Shown here in pieces: positions 1 to 9,677 of a stretch of DNA of 24,111 nt. Under the pieces are notes generated by a model. That model did not search any database. It was not told the origin of the DNA and worked only from the letters and a program-made list of their open reading frames with translations. Within the stretch, counting starts at the first letter, position 1; every line of letters begins with the position of its first letter. The position numbers and the translations under genes were made by a program. The DNA lies in assembly GCA_019649035.1 (NCBI GenBank), contig BMAT01013903.1:80595-104705 (forward strand), given 5' to 3'. This DNA is from Elysia marginata. Its lineage: Eukaryota; Mollusca; Gastropoda; Plakobranchidae.

Positions 1-192
1 TGGAAATCATCATATTGCAAAGGAAAACAAAAAGAACACATAAACCAAGTCATGAATTTGTTTTCCTATTGCAAAGAAATTAACTTTGTGGACAAAAATT
101 TAAGTGTAATTTCATGCGTGGCGTTGCTTCGAAGAAAACAGCTAGGCCTAATACAAGTTTAGTAGTAGAAGGAGAAAAAAATCGGGCTATGC

Positions 193-212
193 AGACACAC
201 ACACACACACAT

Positions 213-266
<54 letters not shown>

Positions 267-361
267 GGGGGGGGAGATAGACAGAGACAGAGAGAGAGAG
301 AGAGGTGGGGGTGCGAGAGAAACAGACATACACAGACAGAAAGACAGACCGACAGACAGAG
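193..361. repeat. Compound (AC)n/(GA)n/(GACA)n microsatellite
   Basis: An (AC) run at 195-211 passes into a long GA run (about 216-262), a G-run, more GA, and imperfect GACA units up to 361. The open frames that cross it on both strands are only repeat translations. Confidence 0.95.
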
Positions 362-448
362 AAGATAATAAAAAGTAGATTTACAATCTATCACTCCTTG
401 AAACAAGAAAATAACAATGCAATAAAAGTTAATACATTATTGTAAATA

Positions 449-472
449 TTTCGGCTTTATTGCCTTCATCAC
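449..472 (-). other. Hammerhead-ribozyme-core-like fragment (degenerate)
   Basis: On the minus strand the order is TGATGA, a GGC/GCC stem with a six-base loop, then GAAA. This mimics the CUGANGA - helix II - GAAA core of hammerhead ribozymes known from Penelope-like elements and retrozymes. The base expected to be C is G, and one A is extra, so self-cleavage is unlikely. It may be a repeat fossil or chance. Confidence 0.25.
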
Positions 473-630
473 TCACAATACATAAATAGATAGAGCAAAA
501 TAAAATTTTTTATGATGTACGGTAACAACGTTTCTGTGTATCTGATAAACCGTGTACTCTTCTTCGTAAGAAAACACAACTGCATTGTATACCAAAATGG
601 CGACGTAGACAAACAAAATGAACTTGGAGT

Positions 631-714
631 CTAAAGATCTAGATAGAATAGAATAAATCTTTTATCTAGCTAGACTCTATAATTGAACTAGTTCTGTATC
701 TCGTTTAGATCTAG
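631..714. repeat. AGATCT/CTAGA-rich patch
   Basis: Several TAGATCT, CTAGATAG and CTAGCTAGA words occur within about 80 bases. The same vocabulary forms a true tandem array at 14551-14574. Confidence 0.4.
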
Positions 715-1244
715 GCTAATATTATATAAAACGTCCTAATTGATCCCCCCTGGTGTCCTAAACAATAAACTCATGTCACAAGTCTAAAATCGGTAAGCAA
801 AATTACCAGTGTTGTGTTGTCTGTTGAGGAGGCCGCTAAACTGCGCTTGACTATTCTAACCCCTCTCTCCCTAAATTCCCTAGTTCGGTACACATGTCCC
901 AGAAAATGCAATAATGCACGTCCCAACAGGTGGGGAAAGGCCCTGGAGTCAGGTTGTGAAGAGGGGTTTTGACCTCGACTTTCCACAACACTAGTCACTA
1001 ACGACTACATCTGCAAGACTGACTTATCGCTGCAGTTAATTATAAATAATCTGTATGTTTTCCCTCATTTCTTTTCTTTAGGATTTTAAGGGGGGGGGGG
1101 GTTTGGTATAATTTTCAACAATAAAAATTGATGTAGTTTGATACTTTGATAAGGATGCGAAGTAATTGAGCTTGAATAAATGGCACTCATTGGCAGTCTT
1201 AATTTCTAATTTTTTTCTTTAATGTGCCCTAAAATACTTTGCAG

Positions 1245-1308
1245 ATCAGCAAAACTGTCAGAATCAATACCTTTTGTCGCAACCTCATCTTTAACTCTGA
1301 AGGCAAAC
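1245..1308 (+). other. Putative 5' UTR part of the first coding exon of the SDR gene
   Basis: A pyrimidine-rich stretch ending TTTGCAG at 1238-1244 looks like a 3' splice site 64 bases before the chosen ATG. This suggests the coding start lies in exon 2 of the transcript, with a non-coding first exon upstream. The frame stays open upstream to an ATG at 1222, but that part would fall in the intron, so the ATG at 1309 is preferred. Confidence 0.45.
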
Positions 1309-1500
1309 ATGGCCTTCCAAACACTCTCAACTGCCTGGGGTTTTGTGCGGACTTTGTGTTTTATTCTGTGGAAAAGTATAGTTCACTGGCTGAAGCCCTC
1401 AGAGAAAGATTTGACTGAGGACGTTATCCTAATCACCGGCGGAGGACGAGGAATTGGTCGAAGTCTAGCCTTGCAGTTTGCCCAGAAGCAGCCAAAACAT
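1309..1500 (+). CDS. SDR coding exon 1 (residues 1-64)
   Basis: Encodes the N-terminal hydrophobic anchor, the first beta strand (VILIT) and the glycine-rich TGGGRGIG loop. It ends at a phase-0 junction, CAT before GTATGT at 1501. Confidence 0.88.
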
Positions 1501-4500
1501 GTATGTCAAGTTGCTTAAAAGATTGTTCAGTTTAAACTAAAGCCAGAGCTGCACTTGCAGAAAAAAAAACAAACAATGGTTTTAAAATGAGGCGCAAAAA
1601 ATGTGTACCATGTATGCACATCTCCCTCAAAAAAGATAAACTGCATGGTATGGTATAATGTTATAGATTTATAATCTAAAAAAGCAATGCTATTTTTTAT
1701 ATGAATTGTAGAGAAATTTAATGGAAGAATGGAATCTAGATTTAATAGAAAACTTAGAGAAAAAAATCATTAAAATGAGAATACTCTTATTGCTTTTTGC
1801 CACAACTTTGCAACAATGTAATGCACCTTTCATCTTTGCTTTCATTTTGTTTTTGTTTCTTATTCCCTGTTGCAATTTAAAACTGACAAATTCTGTAAAA
1901 AATGGGTGCTATGAATGGTTTGCCTATCATAGATGCCTTTACTTGCAGATAGCAAAATGAAGCTTATCTTTTAAAACAGAATTTTAAGGTTCTTTAAATT
2001 GAAAATAGGATTTTTTATTTCTTCTCATAAACTAAACTTAAGCTAGTACATTAAAGAAAAAAAACAAAACAAAAGGGTCTGAAAAAAATTTTTTTTGTAA
2101 TTTAAAGATAATTATAGGTTATCTTTAATTTTTTGAGAAGCTATAAAAAAATCTTAGCATTAAAAACTTTGTAAACAGGGAGTTTTTGATTTCATGCCAG
2201 TGAGTAAGCTTAAAGAAGAAGACCAATTAAAATTATGGATCTGAAAAAAATAATAACCAGATCATGTTCATAAATCATTTTTCTTCTAATTCTCAAGCAA
2301 GTTAATAATGACAGAAACTGAGAAAATGTCATTAAACTAGACACAGATTAGTAAGGTTAAAATGAAAAACATTGTGTTTGAATAAAAAAGTTTATTTTAT
2401 GAGGTAAAATATAAATCTTATACTTCCTTTTAAAGAAAGTTTATCTTAAGAGATTTTAGTACTAGTATGAGCTTAGTTTTTTGTTTTAAGTATATATGTT
2501 GGAAACCTAATTAGTCTTTGTTTTTTTCTACCAACGATGACAAAAATTCCATATGTTTTGAATTTTTTTCTATGTGTACATGTAATCACAGATAATACTT
2601 TGGGAGAGAAACGAGGCAGCTTTGTCTCATACGGCCAAAGAAGTTCAGATGCTCGGAGTGAATTGCTCCTTTATGGTCTGTGATGTCAGCTCTAAGGATC
2701 AAGTCTATGCACTGGTAAAAACAGGTTGTTTTTTTTTAAGTCTGGTATAAAAAATAGTCTACTAATATTAACAGTCCTTTTACTGGCATTTAGATATATA
2801 TATATTCACCTTTTTTGATATGATGGAATTATTTTTCGCTATAAGTAAAATCTTTAGTAAGTTCTGCGTCCTCTTAGCTACCCGAAGAAGCTTATTCAGG
2901 AAACCTCTATAATCTTACTAAACAATTCCTTTTATACCAACTTTTCCAATGATCTTTTTGACCTTATCAATATGCTGACTGCTGAATTGGTTGACAAAAA
3001 AAAAAGACAAAAAAGTACATTAAAATGTAAAGAAACGGAAAAAGTTATGGCTTTATTAAAAATGATTGTCATGAACTAAACATGAAAAAAAAAACAAAGA
3101 AAAATTTATTTCCCACAAAAAACAAAACAAGAAAGGTGATTACTTATTATTAATGGTGCCAGCATTGTTGGGATCTTCCCTACTTTTTTACACTTTATCT
3201 AAAAAGTTGTACTTTACTGATCGAAATTATATTGATCTCCAAAAGAATGTTGATATAATCGGATTACACTGTAACCAAATATTACATTTTTCTTCCTTCA
3301 TTGCCATATATTTTTGTCTTAATAATTGTGTAGGTTTTAGCCGATATTTTGCATCTTTTTAGCTCTGTGTTTGAATTTTCTTTTACATTATTCCATTCTA
3401 AATTACTAAAACCTGGATAAATATATCCTTTTTTAGTGCAAACTATATTCAGAATAATATTCTTATCTTTATTTTGTAATGAGCACTGATAATTCAAGTT
3501 TTGGGTAGTTTGAAGTTAACTTTTGTATCCTTTGGGGTACAAAATATCTTGACAAGTAGTTTAGGTTTGCATTTTATAATTTATTTTTATCACCCATCAT
3601 GAATATCAGGTATCTATCCACAGGCCAAAGAAGTCCAAGCGAAGTTTGGTCATGTGACTATCTTGGTCAACAACGCTGGGGTGGTCAACCCAGGCTCGTT
3701 TCTAGTCAACAAAAATGAGAAAATAGAACAAACCTTGCACACCAACACATTTGCTCATTTTTGGGTGAGTTGGTTAGGGCCTCCTTCGGGTGTAGGATGA
3801 TTGGTAAACATTATTTATCTATGTAACTTTACACACGGGTAGCCTGTTCAAAGTACCTTAAGCTCTGCTGTGGAATTACCACTGTAAAAAATACTGATTT
3901 TCAATACCAAATCGTGTCTTTCTTTTTAATATTTCATTAAGTACTTTGCGTATACATTTAAAGGTCCATGTGTTGTGATATAATGTCTTTTTACTGGTCA
4001 ATCAAAACTGCAATGAAGATTTAAAGCCTTTTCTCAAATTGGTAATTGATTCTCCTCCTCCCCCTCTTCTTCTTCTTCTCCTCCTCCTCCTTCTTATTCT
4101 CCTCCTTCTTCTTCTCCTCCTCCTCCTCCTTCTTCTTCTTCTTCTTCTTCTTCTTCTTCTTCTTCTTCTTCTTCTTCTTCTTCTTCTTCTTTCCCTTCCT
4201 CCGAAATCTCAAAATGACAATTCAGAGATAATTGATTAGGAGATGAAAATAACCATGGTTATTCTGCTGAATTTCTTTTTTTTTCTATTTACATTTTTTC
4301 TTAGACCACAAGAGCTTTCCTGCCATCGATGATAGAATCGAACAGAGGTCACATAGTGACGGTGAGCTCCATGCTGGGTCTGGCGGGGCTGAACGGAGTG
4401 GTAGACTACTGCACCTCCAAATTTGCCGTCACAGGCTTCAGCGGTGAGAGCGTTTGTTGCTTACATGTTACGTGTGCTAGAGAGTTCTATTCTAATCTAG

Positions 4501-7101
4501 ATTTTCCTTATCTGAAATTGAAGCTACTAATATTGAGTAGGACATCTAACATTTTTTTTGGGGGGGAAAACTCTTTTAAAAGGGTTTTTTTTTTTCAAAT
4601 TTTACTCAATAGTTTAAAATAGCAAATTTTTTTTCAATATTTCCAAGGATTTCATGATTTTTTTTCATGTTTGGAAGCTTGGAAAATTGGTTGTTTAAAA
4701 TATTAGCCTCTTGTTATGAGAAACTTGTTCTATTTGACTCATTTCCGCTGATTGCAAGACAGGTAGACAGCAAGAGTTAAATGGGAAGTGTGAAGGGGGG
4801 GGGGTAGAAATGCTAGAGAAGATAGATTTAATGGAGCTAGGCTGCGGAATTACGGAGCTTTTCCTTGAATGATTTATTGTGAAGACACTGGCAACCAGGA
4901 TAAGATTGATTTCTGTCTTTAATCTTCTGTTGAAGAAATGATTGTTAGTAAATAAACTTCTTGTAGAGTTAGAAGTAAAAATTGACTGGGCATAAAATCA
5001 TTTAAAATGGAATTAATAGATAGAAGTTCATAGATTCCTTTTCAATGCTGTTGCCAAGTTTAAGGACGCAGTAATGATAAGCTCATTTGAAAATTCTTCA
5101 ATTCCTTTCGAATGCAAGAATCATTCATTGATCAAAGTAAAGTTGATTTTTACCTAACTGATTTTCTCTCTTTCTTTTTCTCCATACAGAGGCATTAAAA
5201 ATGGAGCTACGAGATATGGGGGTGACCGGGGTCAACCTCACCACTGTGCACCCTTATCTTGTTGACAACGCTATGTTTGCAGGGGCAACTACTAGGTATA
5301 AATTGTCAAGATGAGAATGTAGGTTTTTGTGTTTACTTCCCTTGCTCTTAAATGTGAATGAACCGATCATTTGTATGTGTTGTTATTACGCTACAAAACT
5401 TTGGACAGACTTTATTCAAGATCAATTTTTAACTCCTGGACAATTTTGAATGCAAAAATAAGATGCAATTGTTACAAATGGTTCTTTTAGAGTAAGAAAT
5501 TCTCCTTAAGATGTGGATGCCAATGCTACTATAAGTTGAATGTTAGAATCATCTCAAAGGCAGACAATTCGGGCAATTTACTTCAAGTCTACTTTCCTCC
5601 ACTGCTAATTTCATATATTTAAAAAGCTAACTCTATGAAATAATTAAATTTGGGTTGTGTTTGCTACAGAAGTAGAGGGATACAAGTAAGAAGATATTGA
5701 AAAACCATCATCTCAGCGGTAGAGTCTTGCTTTTTTTTTTTTTGTTAGTTATAGCACACCACTCTTGCACTTTTGGTAAGAGTTTGTTATTTAACACATA
5801 ATTGTATGAACACGAAATAGTATTATTGTTAATAGCCTTTCTCATGGGATAAATAATAACCTGCCAAGCCTTACTGGTCCAAAAGCCGAGTGTCTACTCC
5901 ACAACCAAAGAATTCACTTTAAATTATCCAGAAAATAAGATTATGAATATACAATACAAAAAGAGGTCGATATTGATGATCTCAATATAGTTTGAAATAA
6001 GCAAATAATTGAAACTATACGCGATTGTTTGAGACATAGGAACTATCAAAACATCTATCTTGGAGATCTCCACTCGGCAAATTTTTTTTTCAATTTTTTT
6101 TTTTTATCTTTCCTTCAGGTTTCCATCATTATTCCCTCCTGTGACTGAGAAGTATTTGTCGCAGAAGATCACGGCAGCCGTGTTATCAAACCGAAGTGTT
6201 CTCTGTGTACCAAAACTGATGTACTTTGTGGTTCTCTTTTACTGGTAAATTTTGTTGTTTTTTTTTTTAGGGGGGGGGGCATGTGTTTGTACACTAAGTT
6301 TGGACAAGGGAACCAAAAGGGAACAAAATATGACGTACATGTAATATAAAAAAAAAAAATTAAATTGGCAGTATTTGTTACTGAAAGATTATGAAGCAGA
6401 TAATTTAAAATAGTTTGAATTTTGAGCCAACATTGGAATGATATGGGCTTGATTGTTGGCCTTTATTATGGAGCTTCAGGAAATGCCATGTCTGTATTGT
6501 GGTGAAAAATGTAGGAAAATCTTGTCACTTAAAAAAATATTTTCAACTAATGTATGTGTCTAGTCCAAATTTGTTTTGGTGCCTAAATTATTGTTTTATT
6601 TATATATGCTATCTACCTCGGCCAAATTTTATAGTGAACAGAGTCAAAGAAGTTTAAATTTTAAAAAGATTTTTCTGTGCATTGACACACTTTGTATGCA
6701 TGATTTTTATGATCAACATCTTTAGACCTTGATCTTCGTTCTAAAAGTCTGACCAAAAAAAGTTAATAAAGTAATTTGGATTAGTAAAATGATCTTGAAA
6801 TATTAAAATTGGACAAAGTCTATTTTTATAACACTTTCTATATCATGAATATCTATTTCCAGAGCAGTCTAGCCTGCCGCTTAATTTGCTGTACAATAGT
6901 GCCAACATTTTTTTTTTCAAGAAGACTAATCACTCTTTTCAAATCTCCCCCCTCCACCCCTCCTCTTTGGTTTTCAGTATTGCCCCTGTGTCGGCTGTAT
7001 TAGCTGTGATGAAGTTTCTGCAAGTCAACAAAACAATAGACAATCTTCATAGTCAGACGTCGGCAGACTCAAGTCTTTTAGTCAAAAGACCTTCCACCTA
7101 A
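1309..7101 (+). CDS. SDR16C-type short-chain dehydrogenase/reductase (RDH10/HSD17B11/DHRS3-like), complete, 7 exons
   Basis: Coding exons 1309-1500, 2592-2714, 3624-3764, 4305-4443, 5190-5295, 6119-6244 and 6978-7101 join to 951 nt, 316 aa plus TAA, and every junction is GT-AG and keeps frame. Seen: a hydrophobic N-terminus (residues 10-28), the cofactor motif TGGGRGIG (43-50), CDVS (D95), NNAG (121-124), Asn146, catalytic Ser174, the YCTSK pair Tyr187/Lys191, an HPYLVD segment after the active site (219-224), RFPSLFPP (234-241) and a hydrophobic C-terminal part (about 260-290). Known: SDR16C enzymes are about 300-340 aa membrane or lipid-droplet oxidoreductases acting on retinol/retinal, steroids or other lipids. 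The RFPxLFPP block recalls RDH10. Odd: Glu69 stands where relatives usually have Asp at the end of beta-2, and Arg47 lies inside the glycine motif. Start chosen because ATG 1309 has a good context (A at -3, G at +4) and precedes the anchor. The substrate, and which subfamily member it is, cannot be fixed from sequence alone. Confidence 0.93.
1501..2591 (+). other. SDR intron 1
   Basis: AT-rich intron of 1091 bases with GTATGT and CACAG ends. The short frames near 1690-1960 on both strands have no recognisable domain. No repeat family was identified. Confidence 0.8.
2592..2714 (+). CDS. SDR coding exon 2 (residues 65-105)
   Basis: Starts after TCACAG and reads [11 protein letters not shown], then CDVSSKDQV. 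It carries the second beta strand with Glu69 at the cofactor-selecting position and Asp95 of the adenine pocket. Phase 0 at both ends; donor GTAAAA at 2715. Confidence 0.88.
2715..3623 (+). other. SDR intron 2
   Basis: AT-rich intron of 909 bases with several A-runs around 2995-3130. No recognisable element; the small open frames at 3153-3497 are low-complexity. Confidence 0.8.
3624..3764 (+). CDS. SDR coding exon 3 (residues 106-152)
   Basis: Starts after ATCCACAG. Encodes [14 protein letters not shown] with the NNAG motif, and HTNTFAHFW with structural Asn146, a typical SDR16C segment. Donor GTGAGT at 3765. Confidence 0.92.
4051..4191. repeat. (TTC/TCC)n pyrimidine microsatellite in SDR intron 3
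   Basis: A pure pyrimidine strand of mixed TCC and TTC triplets passes into about 20 perfect TTC units from 4130 to 4191. It ends about 110 bases before the exon 4 acceptor. Polypurine-polypyrimidine GAA/TTC tracts can form triplex DNA and are length-unstable. Confidence 0.95.
4305..4443 (+). CDS. SDR coding exon 4 (catalytic Ser-Tyr-Lys)
   Basis: Starts after TTTCTTAG. Encodes [14 protein letters not shown] and [13 protein letters not shown], so Ser174, Tyr187 and Lys191 all lie in this one exon. The last base G (4443) pairs with AG of the next exon to give Glu199; donor GTGAGA at 4444. Confidence 0.93.
4444..5189 (+). other. SDR intron 4
   Basis: A 746-base intron with homopolymer runs, including G10 at 4795-4804. 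An open frame reads from exon 4 into it up to 4622, but that is intron read-through. Confidence 0.8.
5190..5295 (+). CDS. SDR coding exon 5 (residues 199-233)
   Basis: Starts after CATACAG and encodes [17 protein letters not shown] and [14 protein letters not shown], the strand and substrate-side loop that follow the catalytic Lys. Ends with AG of the split Arg234; donor GTATAA at 5296. Confidence 0.9.
5296..6118 (+). other. SDR intron 5
   Basis: An 823-base intron holding a tRNA D-arm-like sequence (5711-5724) followed by a T-run, and a 19-base word (5597-5615) that recurs in REV1 intron 1. Confidence 0.8.
5711..5743 (+). repeat. Possible tRNA-derived (SINE) fragment: box A-like sequence and T-run
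   Basis: TCTCAGCGGTAGAG at 5711-5724 matches the D-arm/box A of many tRNAs. A T-run follows, resembling a Pol III terminator. No box B is visible, so this is at most a 5' fragment of a tRNA-derived SINE. Confidence 0.3.
6119..6244 (+). CDS. SDR coding exon 6 (residues 234-275)
   Basis: Starts after CCTTCAG. Encodes [14 protein letters not shown] and a hydrophobic stretch ([14 protein letters not shown]). Ends with TG of a split Cys276 codon; donor GTAAAT at 6245, with T-runs and a G10 run just inside the intron. Confidence 0.87.
6245..6977 (+). other. SDR intron 6
   Basis: A 733-base AT-rich intron with a T-run and a G10 run (6270-6279) close to the donor. Nothing else recognised. Confidence 0.8.
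6978..7101 (+). CDS. SDR terminal coding exon 7 (residues 276-316, stop TAA)
   Basis: Starts after TTTTCAG. Encodes [21 protein letters not shown], continuing the C-terminal hydrophobic segment, then a polar Ser-rich tail ending KRPST. The stop codon is at 7099-7101. Confidence 0.87.
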
Positions 7102-8700
7102 GCTCAGTGCATAGGTTGGGATTAGATTCTCAACTAACTGAACATAATTTTGGTCACATGCAGTCCAGCTGGAGATATCCAACCCTACAGCAACAAAATT
7201 TTACTTTGAAAATTCCTAACTTTGAATATAAGACGCTGATGTCTTTTCTTTTTTATCTTTTAATCATGGTATACTTTTTACCTGTGACATACGCTTTAAT
7301 GTATGTGTGATGCTGTGCTCAGCTCCTTTACTGATATTTTTCCAACATCATTTGGCATCCCTTTCTTAGGATATATCACAAAAGAGGGATATAAACAGGG
7401 TAATTTGAACATAACACAAATTTAACAAGTATTGGAAATATGGAGATTTGACTTATTTGGTGTTGTCTGTAGTAAGGTCAGGGTTATTGACACAAAACGG
7501 ACTAAGTCTTTCACAAATCAGAAGGCAGTGCTTGCAGGCTGCAGTGATTCTTGCTATTTTTATTATATATTTGTTTTAATTTTTTTTTATTGACCGTGGA
7601 AGGTTTTCGTAGTCAAATGAGTCAATAACTCCTATTGAGCTGTTGTTTTAGGTATGAAAGATTTCATATCGTTACACACTCTTTCATAAAATGTGGACCT
7701 TAATTTGCTTGTTTTTAATTATGCAATAATTTGATGAATGTTTTTAATGTCAACACAAAAAATGTTTATAGACAGGTGAGTTTGAATAAGTTCCTGTATG
7801 TGTTAGCAAAACTGCTCAAAAAGTCAAAGACATGGTAGTGCTGGGCATGCAGATGTCGATATATTGATTTCCTCTATGTTTTCTTTAGGAGGCCAATACC
7901 TCAAATGGTAACCTGTTTAGTATCAAAATCTCTTTACCTCAATCTTTGACTGAGCCAATTTGAGAAACAATTGTCAACTGAGGTGAAGATAGTTCCCTGC
8001 CACCTGCAGTTTCCCTTGTCAACTTTCCCCGATTAAGCGTGTCAGTAGACAGACAGGTGCCTCAGACTGGCCCCAGTTCTCACAGTCAATGGTCTGCAGT
8101 AGGGCCTATTACTAATCAAGATCAGTCAATGCAGGAATGTTTTTTTTGCTTTATTTATGTGGTAGGTTGGTATATGGGGCCAGTTCGCGACTGCTGGATG
8201 GTGAAGGCTGAATGCTGATATCAAACCCTTTATATCTCGATGTATGTGATTGGTTTGAGGGCATTGCATCAACAGTTATGATTAGTAGAAAGGAGATAAT
8301 TGCTCAGCCTTAAGCTGTGGCAAAGTTGAAGGTGATGGTATCTAGTATTTTGAAATCATATTAAATGAAAACTGCCAGTAAAGGAGTGGCAATTTTAACA
8401 AATGAGTGTGACGGCATTGAGCCCAACGATTAGAAAAAGCTTGCTTCACCAAATAAAGATCAGTGTCAACATGTAGATAGATAAAATTTCATTTCAAGTG
8501 TGGCTTTACAGCTAAGGAAAATATTTCAAAGGCTTAGGAACTATTAAAGTTAAGTAATGAGCTTCATGATTTGAATTACTGTTGGCATTTTATTTTTATA
8601 TTACCTTCAACTAAGTCAAAACTTTTGACCCATTCCAGTCCATATCCTTGAAACCGAAAGGAAGTAAAACTTAACATTGAAGTGTCCAGAAGTTAAACTG
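7102..8700 (+). other. SDR 3' UTR and downstream non-coding DNA
   Basis: No coding potential beyond short chance frames. AATAAA at 8452-8457 is the first canonical poly(A) signal after the stop; an ATTAAA lies at 8360-8365. Where the transcript ends cannot be settled without RNA data. Confidence 0.45.
8452..8457 (+). terminator. Candidate poly(A) signal for the SDR gene
   Basis: First AATAAA downstream of the SDR stop codon, with GTGT-containing sequence following. Such hexamers are frequent by chance in DNA this AT-rich. Confidence 0.3.
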
Positions 8701-8847
8701 CAGTCGAACCCCTCAATAAAGACCGCCCCTCTTATGTGACTTTTATTTTGAAGATGTCTGCTTATATTGGTATAGAAATTTAACTCCCCTCTTATAAGAC
8801 CTGTTTTCAGCAGCAGTTTACAAGGTCTTTGTTCAGGGGCTCCACTA
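8701..8847. mobile_element. Pogo/Tigger-like MITE 1 (147 bp, decayed)
   Basis: The left end CAGTCGAACCCCTCAATAAA and the reverse complement of the right end, TAGTGGAGCCCCTGAACAAA, agree at 19 of 24 positions over the full termini (8701-8724 and 8824-8847). CAGT-type ends fit pogo/Tigger-related Tc1-mariner elements. The right flank is TA, but the left flank is TG, so the TA duplication has decayed. The interior is too short to encode transposase. Confidence 0.7.
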
Positions 8848-9677
8848 TATACTGGTATCCATTACACAGGGAGGTACGTTGAAAGAAACAATAATTGGAG
8901 TTATCCAGGCTTGCGTCATTGGACTTGACTCTAGCTTCTTTTCATTGCATAGCTTGTGTCCTATCTAAATGACTAAGGTGTCAGATTTGGGAAAAAAAGA
9001 AAAATATTTAGAATCTTTTCTCTCACTACTTTGAAGCAAGATTTCAAATTATCTTACCAAAACAAAAGATTAAAAAACGTCTTTAATAGACTTTTTTTTT
9101 AATGTTTTAATAAAAATTAACATTTCAAAAAGTCACAAAAATGTAAAGTTGTAAGTATTGGCATCTTAAGTTGTGACAGTTATGCCATTTGACTTGTTAA
9201 GACTCATTGCTAAACATACAAGTATTATTTGATCATTTACTGCTGATGGAATGAATCAATTATGCAATACATGTCGTTGACTTTAAAAGGAAATATTGGT
9301 GGTTTTAAAAAGTCAGATTTGCGATCTTTTAAAATCCTTTTTAAAATGCAAAAAGTTCAGTGAAAGAAATGTCATAGTTTTGACGATGTGACTTGTTCAT
9401 CAAAATTCCTCCCACCGTCGGGTTGTATAATCCTTAAGGAGCTTAACTTTATAACTCTAGCTTTTCGGTACTTAGGTATATAGATACAGTAAAATGTGGT
9501 TAAGTCAATGAACAGTCATAAGTCATAATGATCTCAATATAATAAAGTGTAGATAGATAAAAGCAAAACTAAAGAAGGAAAGCTTGAGGGTAGATAAACA
9601 CCGAATAAAGAAACTCCTATTACTAATAACCTCTTGTGTGTTTTATCTCATAGCGGATCTTTGTGTTTTAGTACAAA
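8848..9677. other. Intergenic AT-rich DNA
   Basis: No gene seen. At 9485-9506 a TACAGT word followed by GTGGTTAAGTC faintly resembles a CAGT-type transposon end, but no partner terminus was found. Confidence 0.4.

Larger units (their letters stand above)
1..1244. other. Upstream non-coding DNA
   Basis: No supported gene. It contains the compound microsatellite (193-361), a hammerhead-like fragment (449-472), an AGATCT-rich patch (631-714), a C-rich patch around 830-980 and a G12 run (1090-1101). An AAAATGGCGACG stretch at 594-605 resembles the YY1-type ATGGCG motif found near some animal promoters, and the promoter or non-coding first exon of the SDR gene may lie hereabouts. That is inference; no TATA box or initiator could be fixed. 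Confidence 0.4.

Noticed and set aside
80..406. Open reading frames on both strands over the GA/CA repeat
   Set aside because: They are translations of a microsatellite (Arg-Glu, Thr-His, Leu-Ser runs), with no unique sequence that looks like a protein.
771..998. Minus-strand 75-codon frame as a gene
   Set aside because: No domain, no splice partners and no initiation context of note; left as an unexplained patch.
4021..4239. Poly-Leu, poly-Phe/Ser and poly-Lys/Glu frames
   Set aside because: These are readings of the TTC/GAA tract inside SDR intron 3.
4444..4622. Continuation of SDR exon 4 into the following DNA
   Set aside because: The GTGAGA donor and the in-frame join to exon 5 (FSEALKMEL, typical of the family) show that this is intron.
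9485..9560. A fourth CAGT-type transposon end
   Set aside because: TACAGT and TTAAGTC are suggestive, but no inverted partner was found nearby.
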